64,000 nt of DNA. It comes from Diphasiastrum complanatum (Eukaryota > Streptophyta > Lycopodiopsida > Lycopodiales > Lycopodiaceae). A model generated the notes under the pieces. The model did not search any database. It saw only the letters and a program-made list of their open reading frames with translations, and was not told where the DNA came from. The stretch covers positions 35,278,804 to 35,342,803 of the forward strand of contig CM055097.1 of NCBI GenBank assembly GCA_029204225.1, written 5' to 3'. The stretch's first letter is position 1; each line of letters starts with the position of its first letter. This document shows, piece by piece, positions 1-13,600 of this stretch. A program made the translations under genes and the position numbers.

Positions 1-170
1 GAAGTAATATTCTGGATAAATTATTTGATGTTGAATTTTATTTTGGTCCAATTGCATCCAATCTTCATGAAGTTGGAATATACAAAGATAATAAAAATGA
101 TAAGTAATCCAGTTTTACTGAAGCAAAATTCTATTTTTCAGTGGAATATGTATTGAGAAAGATAACCCAC

Positions 171-256
171 CACATATTTTTCAATAGCTGGCAGTTCATT
201 GGTGCTGCAATTGATGAATATGTAGATCGATGGAGCAGCATCTGCTTGAGATTTGT
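171..256 (-). CDS. DUF1995 gene exon 7
   Basis: This 86-nt exon completes an Asp codon, then reads KSQADAAP and [20 protein letters not shown]. It has a CAG acceptor at 257-259 and a GTGGGT donor at 165-170. The next exon is not certain within the remaining 170 bp. Confidence 0.75.
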
Positions 257-3200
257 CTGTTGATAATGTGGCAAGGACAAGAAGCAACAAGTTATTGTCA
301 ATTACTACTATGTCATAGGAATCAAGCCTTCAGCAAAGATATGAATAGGCGATTGGTTACTTGCCAAGTAGCAACCACCATCTACGTACATGCCAAATAC
401 AACTAAGACCAACAAGGTATGAATAGGCGATTGGTTACTTGCCAAGTAGCAACTACCATCCACGTACATGCCAAAGACAACTAAGACCAACAAGATATGA
501 ATAGGCGATTGGTTACTTGCCAAGTAGCAACTACCATCTACGTACATGCCAAATACAACTAAGACCAACAAGTTCAAAGCACTTGTTGAAAAATTCTTCT
601 CTATGTGCACTAGTTAGAAGAGTCTTCCCTATGTGCACTAGTTAGAAGAGTCTTCCACAAGGTAATAGATTGGAATGCACGTTTACATGATTTAGCCTGA
701 AAAAGCCTTTTAAAATTTCTCTGATGTGTGGACAATGTTGCACTGAGAGTCAGCTGTAACATCTAAATCAGAACAGTGCTTGAGGATAATAAGAATATCT
801 CTCCTTTTATTTCCTGTTGATTTTATCCAGTGCCAAGTGCTAGGTTGTGCAATGTTTGCAAGAGCTATGGAATCATTGCTTGCGAGACCATCTTGTGCTC
901 ATAAGAGGAGCTGATCTCCTCTCACTTGGCAACTAATCATGATGTTGACAACAATATGGAGCTTACCTAATTAAAAGTTAAAGTCAAGGGTGTGATCAAG
1001 GCTCAAAATGATCAAGAGGCAAGACTACATCACTTTTCCGAGTTAAATTCTATCCGTGGCTTGTCTTTGCCAAAGTTCCACAGCAAGGATACCATCAAAG
1101 AGGAGGTTTTATGGATTGGACAATTCGAAATTGTGTTTCATTCATCGACTAAACGTGATGAGGCTACAGATATTTGGTTTTACTCTTAAGTTCAAAATAA
1201 AAATGGTGGTCTGATATGAGGTTGCAGTTAAGAAAAAACATCATAGATATGGCATCACATCATGCACAATAGACATAAGGGACACTTGAGAAGGGAGGTG
1301 GTTACACTCTAAAAAAATTCCATCTTGTTATTTGTCATGTTTTTTTAATAACCCTTTGATTATCAATTTGCTAGTAAAACTTTTGCACCAACTTTTCTTT
1401 ATGTTACTGGATGTATGGGAGTGCTAAAAGTCGGACTATGTTGTCAGCTTTCTATGATTCTATGAGGAAAACGTTCCATCTTCAAGTGCAAATCAGCCAT
1501 CGGCAAAGAGGAGGATATGTCCGTACTTCCTAGGGGTGAAAGTGGTAAGCTTGCGGTGTTTCAATTTTTCTACTTTCTTTTGATCTTCTCCAGTGCCAGA
1601 TGTTAAATTGTGCAATGTTCACACATGTTAGAGCAAATCAATTCCCTTCATCTCCCAAGCTCTGGTGTTTGCATGCAAACTTGAAAGTCTGTTTCTTGAA
1701 GTCTGGTCTGAAGATTCTTTCTTCCCAAGGATCAAAGCTTTCAAAGAGGTGTTGAATGCATTGTGTTGTTGAAGTGTCAACATCTTCCTATCCTTGTCTC
1801 TATGACGCACCGCATGTCAATATTGTGTGTTAAAAACATGACAAGTTGTTGAGTGAGACATAGGTTGAGACTAGGGCATGCATGTTGTTGAGGTGAGACA
1901 TAGGTTGAGACTAAGGGCATGAGATCTCCCTGCCACGCAGCCAATAAGCTAGAGAGTGAGCTCTAGGGACAGTGATTCGTGCATGGGATTTCTCGTTCAA
2001 ATGTATTGTGATGGATTTCTCTCACTTGGTTCTGCTATCTTTCCATATCACAATTGTAACTTGAAGGAGAGGGGCGCGTGAGCCTTGTAGAGTTTCTGGT
2101 AGCCTTACTTTTTGGTACCTCTTGCATGGTCAATAGATTGTCATCTCCCTGTCTACACGCTTGATTAGGATTTCCGTGGGCATGTGTCCACCCTTGTTGC
2201 TGAGGGGTGATGCATGAAGTCAGTCATGCATGTGACTGCACCTTTATTGGGCTGCATGTGTTGATTGTAGTGCATGCATCTATCTATGGCTGGGTGGCTG
2301 AGGTTGTGTCAAATTTATTTGATGCATTATTTGTGAAAGAAGCAATGGTATCTTAGAAAGATCCTTGATTGGATCATTAGATTAAGAAGCAAAAAACATT
2401 GGATTATACTAGTGCACAAATAGACTCTGCAACTTATATTTGTGAAGTGCTTAGCTCTGCGATGAAGTTAAAAATACATTAAACTGAAAGGTACACAATT
2501 ACTTCTGAACAAACACAAAATGGTCAGCTCACACAACAAAAGATACCAGCTGGTGAATCACTTGCAATAGCTTAGATCAATGCCCATAACCAGGTGGCTG
2601 CCAGCAGACCTTCTACATCTTCAGTAAAGTCGAAGTCTAAGACATTCCGAATTGTTGCAAAGAAGCCTTTTCCTGCTCCAGGTATATCATCTAAGCATCC
2701 AAAGCTTATCCCACTTGTCTGCAGACACCATCCCCGCGTGCATACTTCAAAAAGTTATTACAAATGGCCAACTAAACAATATCCAATCTCATAGCGTCTC
2801 AAAAGAATAAAGAAAAGAAAATGATTAAGCTCTCTCAGAAGGGGAGTGGACTTCGTCTTCAGCTTTCAATTACTGTAACAGCAGAGGGCATGTTCTGCCT
2901 TATGCTAACAATGCACATATATATTTCTTAACCCCGTACGAAAGAAAAGTGTTTTAACAATCAGAAAGACTAGTGAAAAGATATAGATTAGGGTTTCCTA
3001 AGCACCACATCTTGGCAAGTTGGCTGCTTTGTCGCTGAAAGAACTTATAAATCTGGAAACCCTAATTTCAAAGTGTTCATGGCTTTGAAATTAGCAAATG
3101 CTTACATTTAAAAAAGCTGCCTGCATAGGTCACTTACAAACTCAAGTGCTGTTTGAAAAACTTGTAGAGCTCTCCTTTTCTCAGGTTTATCAGGTAGAAC

Positions 3201-6017
3201 CTGGATTGCCAAATCGAATAGAAAAATTTGTTACACCTTAAGCAAAAAATGTCATGCTTTTCCAGCAGCGCTCCATTAATAGCATATAACTCACCACAGT
3301 ATAGTATCTGCCAGAAGCAACAAATATGAGATTGATCTCATCAACTTTCACACTTCAGCCACTCAATTATCACATTCAACTACATACCAACAAGCAAGCT
3401 TTGACTGGAACACAGGCACCCAGAGGTGAGAAAATCACCAAGCCCCTTACAGGCAGGCCAAACAATCCCAACCAATGTTCTGATGCCAACAATATAGATT
3501 TCCACAATCACCCAACAGATACAATGATGATTGAAAAATTAAAACTCACTTCCTGGATTGAGGCTTACTAGTTTAGAGGTGATGCCTCTCTCCTTATTCA
3601 GCTTGTTGGCAAGAGCCATAACAAGCTGAATGTTAGCATCAATAAATTCATCTGATGTACCCTGTAATAAAACACCATACACTGTCAGTGCATCAGAATA
3701 TCTGTAATAAAAGTCTCAGGATGATTAAAGCAAAGCTCAGAGCTTCCCAGCAAATAAACTAGAATAGATTCATCACTCAAGGCAGATGAGTACTTGCTCC
3801 CAAAATATTTGAAAGTTGAACCATTACCACCCCATCAACAATGTCCAAGATCAGATCCAATCGCAAATCAAATGCTTGAGAAAAATGCTTAACTTTTCCG
3901 ATGTAGATGTTTGTGTCAATCATTCACTAAGCACCATGCTTGGATATACTAAAGTATGATGGTATGAAGGATCCAATAAGATTCCTACATTGACGAAAAG
4001 GCCTATGAGACCTATGTTGATGATACTCCTGAGGAGAAACTCCACCTATTTAGCATGGCACTAATTCATCATGCCCCTAAGAGTGCAATTATGGAGCTTG
4101 AATTATAAAACTTTCTGCAGTTAGCTTTTGGACTCTGAAATAGCGGTACTTTGATGACTCTTCCACAAAAGTTTAGTTTTCCTTCATCCGAGGAAGGCTA
4201 ATCCAAGGCCAACTTTCTCACTTTTGTTAGAAATTATTTTTCAAAGGATGATTCCTTCATCAAAGATGGCGGTTTTCTAATCTCTAGGGAGGTAATAAGC
4301 AAGACACAATGCCATAAGTCCTCAAGAGAGTTGAGGAGAACTATGTATTTTACAAATTTTGAAACAACAATGTCACATGCATTTTGAGTTCCTTACCTTT
4401 TGTGATTGTAAAATCGTAAAATATCAATTGTAAATGACTAAGTCACCGGCCTATGGTGGAGACAATTGTAACTTGCTACTCAAAAATGGGTCATGGCAAA
4501 GGGACATTGGGTGTCACTTAGAGTCTGCTGGTCTGACTTCCTAGAATGTAGGGGTTGAATAGTAAAAAAACATGTATCATATGCTGATTGGAACACATGG
4601 CCCTAACTCATGACTGACACGTAGTCGGACAGTTTTAGCTACCCAAATGCATGGTCATTTGTCAGGGATCTGCCAAAAGGGGCATGTGCCATGTGGAGGC
4701 TTTAGGATGATTCAAAGTTAGGGGGTCCTTGGGGGGGTGTAGTGTGAGCCTTGTTTAAGCATTCCCTACTTATTCCTATGCAACTATGGTTGCAGGAGGA
4801 GAATCGCAGCAAAGCTCTCATAGTTATTAGTTGATTCACTACATAATCCTTATTGTGTTTTAAAAAGAGATATGCTATTGTCAAGTTAATCTTGTGCTTC
4901 CTTAGGGGTTGAGAGTTTGTGTGCAACATTTGAAAATCCAGCCTTTGTGAAGCTAGCATAAATGTTGGTAACTTGTTGAAATTTTGTAAATGTTTGTCCC
5001 TATGAATACAAGTTAGTCGCTAGTAGACTAGGTTCCTAGACCTTGCTCTACTGCTGATTTTGGATATTTTTCTTTCGCTAGTCAAATTTGATCTAAGGTC
5101 TGTCTGCTGATTTTCAGTGTGAAAAGTCTGTTGTGAACCTGCATCTCACTATTACAAGTTGATTCCATCTTATTCTTCCTGGAATTTAGGGTATACTTGT
5201 TGTTGTGTTGCTTCTCTATGAATATATCTTGCTTAGTAGTGCAATATAAGCTTATATATGCTTTGTTCAGCTTGCTTTTTTCTCAGTTTGTCAACTTGTT
5301 TGACTTTGGAGAAGCAACTTTGATGTCAACAGACTAGATGTTGTTTGTTCAAAGGTGGATGCTATGGAAGTCATGTTGAAGCAAATTATGGAGCCACTAA
5401 AGTTTGTCAAGGGAAGTGAAGATATTATTCAAAATTGTCTAAGACTGACAATATGCGGCCTTAAAAGCCACCTGAAAGTTATCCCAAGTTGGTATATTGG
5501 CGCGGTCCTTGAGATCCTGCCACTACAGTTTTATGAATCTCTGATTCGAGGACAAAGAATTAGTGATTCAGCGCCAAATCCGGAATCGGCCAATTCCAAT
5601 TGGTAGGCGAATCGAACGGTCTGATGACGATGACGACGACATACCACCTCACTGATATCAGAGACAGTGTATCATTCATAGTCATGCAGCTGCAGCAGTT
5701 CGCACTTCACGCCATGTTACGAGAGCACACAGTTTTCACCCTCCTAGACGACGTCAGCGACAGTCCATGTTGCCTCTTGTTGTAGCTCGTGTCACATCTT
5801 TTTTTAGCAGCAGCACTACATGATATTACTCTACTCCTGGCAGCTCTTTCGCTCCCCCCTTATGGACAGTTGGCAGTTTGTAGTTTATAATTATAATACT
5901 CATTTCTCTTTTATGCATAGTTTTTTCTTGGAGACGTCGCTACCATGGTTTTCACATACTTGACATGTACTCCATTTGGTCTTACATGCCTTTTGGCAAG
6001 GATTAGACATTAATAAA

Positions 6018-6075
<58 letters not shown>

Positions 6076-6206
6076 TTCTACTTTCATTTGTAGCTAGTTT
6101 ATAGCATTTTACGGCCACGTCCTCCTATGGATGATGCTCCCACTGTTGCTTGTACATATTATCTTTTTGGTCTTATGCACCCACGGGTGCCCAAAAGACG
6201 TTAATA

Positions 6207-6262
<56 letters not shown>

Positions 6263-6389
6263 CTCTTTTATGCATAGTTTTTTCTTGGAGAAGTTTATAT
6301 ATGCTCCCATGGTTTTCACATACCTGACATGTACTCCATTTGGTCTTATATGCCTTTTGGCAAGGAAAAGACGTTAATAAAGCTTTCTT

Positions 6390-6453
<64 letters not shown>

Positions 6454-9400
6454 CCTCCACGCTTCCAACTCCATCACCATCTCCATCTCCACGCAGCCAT
6501 CATCTCCTCACTGCTTCCATCTCCATGCAACTCTCACTTCTTTCTAGCTTTCTTTGTGGCTAGATCTACCTTTTTGTGCATGACACTTTCTTGCATCACT
6601 TTTAGCTACTCTAAGCTTGTTTCTCAAGATTTCATTGTTGCTATCCTTTTGCAATAGATCCTCAATAGTTTGAGTTTTGAAAATTTGATTTTTCTTGATC
6701 TCAAAATTTTCAGTCTGCAAAATCCGTACAGTCCGTATGAATCCGTACTATGCTGCAAGTACAATCTAACAAATGTGTAGTGCTCTGTCTTACCTTCGAT
6801 CTGAATCAATTTTCGGGTCAATCAAACTTTGTATGAAAAAGTTACGCTCATTTTCGTAAAATTGCTTGATTAGGGTTTTGCTTCCTCTCTCATCTATCTC
6901 CCGCAAATCCTCCTACGGCTTCGTTTTGCCTTCCTCCAGGCTTTGTCTTGCGCACAAAGCATGCTAAGAAGTTTATGTCTACAGGCTCTCGCAAACGTCT
7001 TCGTACTTTGGAAATTGCATCCGCCATGCCTACCGATTATGTCAGCTCTCGACCGCCACAGGTCGTTGCTTCGTCCTTAGCTGTAGTTCTTCGTGCGCGT
7101 CGTACTCTCCGAGGCTCTCAGATTTACATAGATGCTCACTGCCAATGGTTACAGCGTAAAACTATTATTCAGGGCAAGGACAAAACAACAGCGAGTGGTA
7201 TTCACAAATGGTAGCCCTCGCTTTCTCTCCAAGCGTTAATAGGAAGTTGGGGTACTCGGGCATGGGAGCAGCCCGATAGCCCCGGCTAGTGTCACATTCG
7301 GTTTTTGGAATTGCGGCGGCCTCTCCACCTCTTCTACGGCGGCTGATCTTGACACCTATCTGTGTTCGGCTGATTTTCTACTTTTTGTAAAGACATGAGT
7401 CTTCCACACACCCACTTCCACACATTTCTGGTTTTCAGTGGATTTCTACTCCACGACCTATGATACAGGGCAGGATACTTCGGGCCTCTGGTGGAGTTGC
7501 ATGTTTGTACAGGTCGGTGTATACTCCTTCTATTCGGTTGGTGTCTCAGGATAGTTATGGTCGTTACTTGTGGCTTCAAATTACTGCATCCTTCTTGGGG
7601 CTGGACCAGGACTTGTTTGTTGCAGTGTGCTACTTTGCTCCCCACACTTTAGTGTTTATGGATTTGGGAAGTGATCCTTTTCAGGCCCTTTCTGATGACG
7701 TTGCTAGACTCTCTCTACAGGGTTACATATTGCTTGCAGGGGACTTTAACGCACGCACGACCACTCGCCAGACTAAGTTCTATGCTGACACACTGTCTCT
7801 TCATCCGTTGGATACCTCTTATGCCCGTTATTCTCAGGACTCATCAGCGACGGTTACGCTTTTTGGGGAACAGCTTCTGAGGTTGGCTCAAGCACACGGT
7901 CTCATTATTCTTAACGGTCTTCTTCAATGGCCATCCTCCTCTGCATATACTTGCCACCCATTTGGTGGCGGTCACAGCGTAGTGGACTATTAAATATTTC
8001 ATTGCATCTCCTGCTTTATTGCCCCGCCTAGCATCCTTCACCATCTCTACCCCGGTCCTCGCTGATCACTCTCTGCTCTACCTCTCTTTCTCCCCAACGC
8101 CAAGTCCGCCTTCTCCTCCACCTTCCCTCTTTGTTCGACCCACCTACTATCGTATACCTCCTCATCAATCCCAAGCCTATGTTGCCCACGTCTCTCGTCT
8201 TCTGGACCACTTTCCTTCCTCCTCTGATGTCACTACCCAAGCCTCCTTTTTAACACACGCCCTGACTACTGCCGCTCATGCCATTGCACCCCCTCGCCGC
8301 TTCTCTTCTCATCGTCGTACCCATAATAAATGGTATGACAACGACTGTCTTTCTTCAAGAAATATGTCGAGTTCCTCAAATTCTCCAATTCTACACTTTC
8401 TTCTTCCGCAGAAAAGCAGCTTCGTTCCCTTCTCCGCAAAAAGAAAGTGGCCTACTTTTCTTCCCGTTCCTCATACCTCCTTCGCTCCCTCCACTGTGCT
8501 TCCTCGGCTACTTTTTGGAAGATCTTTCTTTATAAGCCCCTATCCATTGCACCCATCCCTCTTCAATCCTGGGTCAATTATGCAACCAACCTATATACAA
8601 CTGCTCACCCTTCTATCTCTCTTTCTTCTCGTCCTACCCACTGTGACCTCTTTTCTTCTGACATGGTTGAAGCCACCATCTGCAAACTCAAGAACAATCG
8701 TACGTCTGACATTGACCTCCTTTCAACCGAGCTCCTCAAACCAATTGCCAAACTCGCCTCCCCTTTCCTGGCCCGTTGTTTCAACCGCTCCGTTGTTGAT
8801 GGTTTTCCCATACCTTGGGCCACCAATCTCCTTCACCCCATTCTTAAAGCAGGCGATGCCATGAATGTCCACAACTATCGCACTATTATGATAGGTCATA
8901 CCATGGCCAAGTTGTACACCACTATCCTCCAGAACTTCGTTACGGCAGAGGCTGATTCTCGACTATTGTATGCGACTGGCCAGGCTAGCTTCCGCCAGGG
9001 TTACAGCACTCTTGATCATGTCCTCACTCTACATACTATCATTGAGGAGGCAAAGCATATGGGCAAGAAGGTATTTGCTTGTTTCGTTGATCTCTCTAAG
9101 GCCTTTGATACTGTTCCCCGTCATCTTTTGATCAGCAGACTACGTCAGCTTGGCTTTTCCGACTCTATTCTCACGGCAGTGGTTGCTCTGTATGAGAGAG
9201 TTCTAGCACGTATTCGGCTAGGTACTCATTTGTCTTCTCCCATCCGTAGCACTGTTGGCATCAAGCAAGGCTGTCCACTGTCCCCTCCGCTGTTTGCACT
9301 TTATATTGATGATCTTGAGCGCCTCATTCGTGAAGAAGGTGGAGATGGTTGCCCGCTGGCTCATTTGCTCATCCCCATTCTGCTTTATGATGATGACATT

Positions 9401-10580
9401 GTTCTGCTTTCTCTCTCACCAAAAGGGTTGCAGTGTCACTTACAGGTCCTACATCGGTTTTGTGTTGCTTGGGGTCTCTCTGTTAACTTAAAAAAGACGA
9501 AGATCATGATTTTCAACACCAATCGACAAAGCCTTCACAATTATCAATTCTTCTATGATGGCCAGGAAGTTGACATTATGAGATTCGTGCATCTCACCCG
9601 GATAGATACATAGTTGTTGCGGTTACTTCTTCACGTGTCCTAGCTGATTCCCATGCCAAGCTATCCTGGTACCAGCAGGCGTATGATCTCGTACGACATC
9701 TGGGCATCTCTATCATGGATCTTCCTCTGGTACGCATTCATATATCCGAGGCTATTTATTCCGTCGACATATGCAGCAAACTTGGAGCTCCCTCCTGCAT
9801 TGGACTGAGCTATTACCAGACACACTTCCTCTCTCTGGATCCTTCTGGTTTGCCATTCTTGCCGCTCTATCTCTCACATCCCCTATCACACGGCCTGCGC
9901 TATTGTCTTTTGCAGTTGCGCATTTCCTCTCATCAGCTTGCTATTGAGGCCGGTCGTGCATGGGATATCCCTCGGGAGCGGCGTCTATGTCGCTTGTGCT
10001 CGTTGCAAGAGGTAGAAGATGAAGCCCATTTCCTCCTCAGATGTCCGTTGTATTATGAGATACGGGGGAGGTATTATTGTCTCTTTCGCGATGGCCCGCA
10101 TACACTTCGCAGTTTTGTCTCCTATCCTGATGCTCGTTGCTTGGGACTTCTTGTTCGTGAGATGCTTACTCTCCGTCAATCTCATCTGTCTGTACCAGAT
10201 CACCTGGGGTTAGACTCGCAGCAGCTGCTTCTCACTGGCTTCTTTTGGACTCGAGCACATGCTGATGATTCCGATGATGAGATTCCTATCCCTGTGCCAC
10301 CGAGGAAAAAGCCCAGATGTAGTCGCCACTTGCCTCCATCAGGGCCCACTGTACACTCCACTCAGTGCACACTTCACACTTACTTTCGCTGATATGTACT
10401 TATTCTCCACCTGGCCCGGGTTGTGGGCTTATTTCACTTCTGCTTTGTTCTACTTTCATTCGTAGCTAGTTTGTAGCATTTTACAACCACGTCCTCCTAT
10501 GGATGATGCTCCCACTGTTGCTTGTACATATTTTCTTTTTGGTCTTATGCACCCACGGGTGCCCAAAAGACGTTAATAAA

Positions 10581-10651
<71 letters not shown>

Positions 10652-13600
10652 CGCTCATTGTAGCAGCTAGCTGTACAACTAAGACTTCCTCTTAGTTCTA
10701 GAGTTCGGTTTCCAGATTGGCGATTCTAATTTGTTAGAATCAGATGTCCAATAAATCATGAATCAGACATGAAACATTACCTAAAATGCTTAATGTACAG
10801 TGTAGGTAGTATGTACTATGTGTACAACCTAATTTGTAGAATATAGATCCTGAATTCATGCCTGGATACCTTAAAACCAAAATAATTTGCAACTTGACCT
10901 ATTCGGATGATTCGGTTTCCAGATGGGCGTTTAAGATCCCTTTGAAGGCGCCATACTTAGCTTAGTCGGCCCATTCAGATTTTGTGAGACCCGTGCACCA
11001 TGGCTTTGTTGCGTAGTAGTAGTGAGGGTAACCAAAGTAATCAAAGAGGCATCTCTCAATGCATCTCAAATCTATCTCCTGAAACATAGTTGCTCCATTT
11101 TAACAAGGGGGAAATTGACCCTTTCCTAGTTGCCTAGTAGTTACCTATCTCATGTCAAGATTAGAACAAGTAAAGCGTACTCCAAATAGGTGTAAGGATG
11201 AGATCTACAAGATCCTCCTAAGATTTGAAACATACCAGTACCCTCTCGCAGATTCCCCTGCCAATATAATTTGTGTTGCAAAGTGTAGCTCTTACAACCT
11301 TGAATCAGCACGTGGTGTGAAATAGATTCAAAAGCTCGTCTAAAGTTAATGAAACAACAACCTAAATACTCCTTTTCATCTTTCGTTGCATCTGTAAGTG
11401 CATTGAGAGTAAAGATGTGGACATGATGGATGTTGTGTTCTGAAACTAGCTTGTTCCATAGCATGTAGATGTGTAGTCTTTGCTTCTCTGCTTACTACAA
11501 TCTCCAAAATAGTCCCATAGAGCTTGGCCACGATATGTGAAAGCATGATAGTGCAGTAGTTTTCCCACTCATAGATTTATCCGATTTGTGAATTATATAT
11601 TGATATTGATACACCAAGTGGATGGGAAATAAGAGATGACATCGATGTTAAGGAGAGTGGCCAAGATGATGATAGAGTGGAAGTTGGAATGATTTATAGT
11701 GTGGTAGCATATGTCCAAGTTTTGGTCAAAGGAAGAGGAGGTGCTCAAGGGAGAAATTCATGCTAGAAAAAGCTCGAGCCTACCCCATACAAAAGGTTTG
11801 TAAGCCTTTGATCTATAATGTCTATGTAACTAGATTTCTTTTGACATAAGAGACAACAGTAATGATGTTTGGTCTCTTAAAGGAAGTTTGGAGAGAGTTT
11901 GTAATCTTGAAGAATTGAAAGTTCGAATTGTTGGCATTCCTTGCCAAATTAGGATTACATAGGAATTTATGATGTAGATTCCTTTCATGGCATTTAGAGG
12001 GGAAAGCAAGGGAAGTAGATGGATGGAAAGCTTGTGTAGTTAAGCATGCTTGTGTCCAAGGGAGTGTCACAGGTAGAAGCAACTGAAATAAGTTTTGATG
12101 AAGACGGATGTGTGAAGAGCAATATTTATGTTGGGGGTTGTAAAGGGGGAGGAGTAGATGTGATGAAGGGGGAGGAGTAGATGTGATGACTGATTGTGAC
12201 TATACCCAAACCAAGTGTAAGAGGAGAATGGTATAATAATGTGATGGGGGGGATATGGATAAGTTAGAGATGAATGGAATGAATGCTAAAGCCCCCATAA
12301 AATAGTCTACCATACCATGGCCCAGGGCTATCTCAATCTGCCAGTACGATGCAAACACCCAACTCACCATTGTGCCCCTATGCCTGGACACGTAGAGAGT
12401 CATCTTGTTAGGACCCAGTCGTGGCCCTGACCATGATCCCGTCGGGACCGGTAAGCTCAAGGTCACGGGTTACGGCCCCATAAGTAGTCTCACAAGAGGG
12501 CACCCGCCCGTTGTACGAGGTGGATCGTAGTCCTGACGTAGGGTAGTGGTGCACGCTACAAGTATGTGTGTAGTGGTGCGTAACCTTGAGCCGTTGACAT
12601 AGCTCGCATGTGGTTATATGGGCCGGGGCTAGGGTAAGTCGGCGGTTGATTGGAGTGGGTAGTCGTTCCTCTACCTGGCACGATGGTGCACGGGCTTGGT
12701 AACCAGTAGGCTTCAGTGGTTGCTATTCAGCAGTTCAAACACTTATGGATCCAGGGCCTGGCCAGCCATGTGTGGATGCCACATGCCCTGGAACTGGAAT
12801 AGTAGGTAGGAGCTATAAGGGTTAGTTGCCGCTATGCGTAAAGATGAGATTAAAAATTCAATCGGCATGAGAGCATCTTGACCATAAACCATTTGCTTCG
12901 TGTATCTTCTGTGTCAAAATCAGGGTGGAAAGCTAGCAAAGCTTGCCACGAAGTGTGACGTTGCACCTAAATCAATAATTATCTCTTGTGTATCTGAAGT
13001 TGATGTCGCACAGACATCAGCACACAAGTAAGCTGCTGGGTTCTCGCCGTTGTTGGCTTTGTCTTCGGCCATCTTGGAGGTCCAAGCTCCCATAGTGAGA
13101 AGATAGAAAAAATTTGGAGCTCATTGGCAATCTCAAGCTAGTTCACTATGTACATTGAGTTTTTGTGATCCAAATGAAACCAAATCAATTTCTACTTGTT
13201 TCTCAAGTTGAAGGCTGTAGTTACCTAAGGATGGGAGGAGATTCATTCTACATATAGCTTTCAATGTTTTGACGAGCTTATGGTTAGGGAATGTAACAAT
13301 TGGTATCAGAGGTCAAGGAAAATTTGTTCTAGAGGGAGAAAAGGTAGTTCTAGAAAGAGTGTCAAAAATCAGCAAAATTTTGCCTTTTCTTGTGGGATTT
13401 TGGTACAAAGATTGGAGGAGAGCTCTATTGGAGGTGGATTACTCTTCTACAAGCAGGAAATGGGCTGTATGTAAGGTAAAAACAGCCTCAGAATATGGTT
13501 AGCTTTGAAATTTTGCAAAGTTTCTAAGGAAAAATTGTCATAATTTCTTCTATACTTGGCAGATTACTTTCAGATTTTAGAGGCCTATTTTTTATTTTGT

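Larger units (their letters stand above)
6453..10646 (+). mobile_element. APE-type LINE (non-LTR retrotransposon), decayed
   Basis: The element is about 4.2 kb. It holds an upstream region with a basic 88-codon frame (6948-7214), an apurinic-type endonuclease, a reverse transcriptase and a C-terminal CCHC finger. It ends in a hairpin, TTAATAAAGC and (TC)n (10584-10646). Its left end abuts the TC tail of another LINE copy, so (TC)n flanks both sides. Stops and frame changes near 7390, 7450, 7993, 8370 and 9613 show it is inactive. The coding strand is strongly pyrimidine-rich, unlike its AT-rich surroundings. It lies in the antisense direction within intron 3 of the DUF1995 gene. Confidence 0.85.

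Noticed and set aside
341-574. CRISPR-like array
   Set aside because: Units are contiguous 78-bp tandem copies without unique spacers, in a plant nuclear intron.
308-610. 100-codon minus-strand frame with three repeated peptides
   Set aside because: It is a by-product of a 78-bp tandem array whose unit is a multiple of three; it lies inside an intron of the DUF1995 gene and has no family resemblance.
5355-5785. Two plus-strand frames as a small gene
   Set aside because: They lie in intron 3 just upstream of the LINE tails, have no domain, no matching splice signals and no protein-like conservation that I can see.
5900-6657. Frames encoding long Ser-Leu or Arg-Glu runs
   Set aside because: They are translations of the (TC)n tails of LINE copies. 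The same holds for frames over 37150-37230 and 51619-51911.
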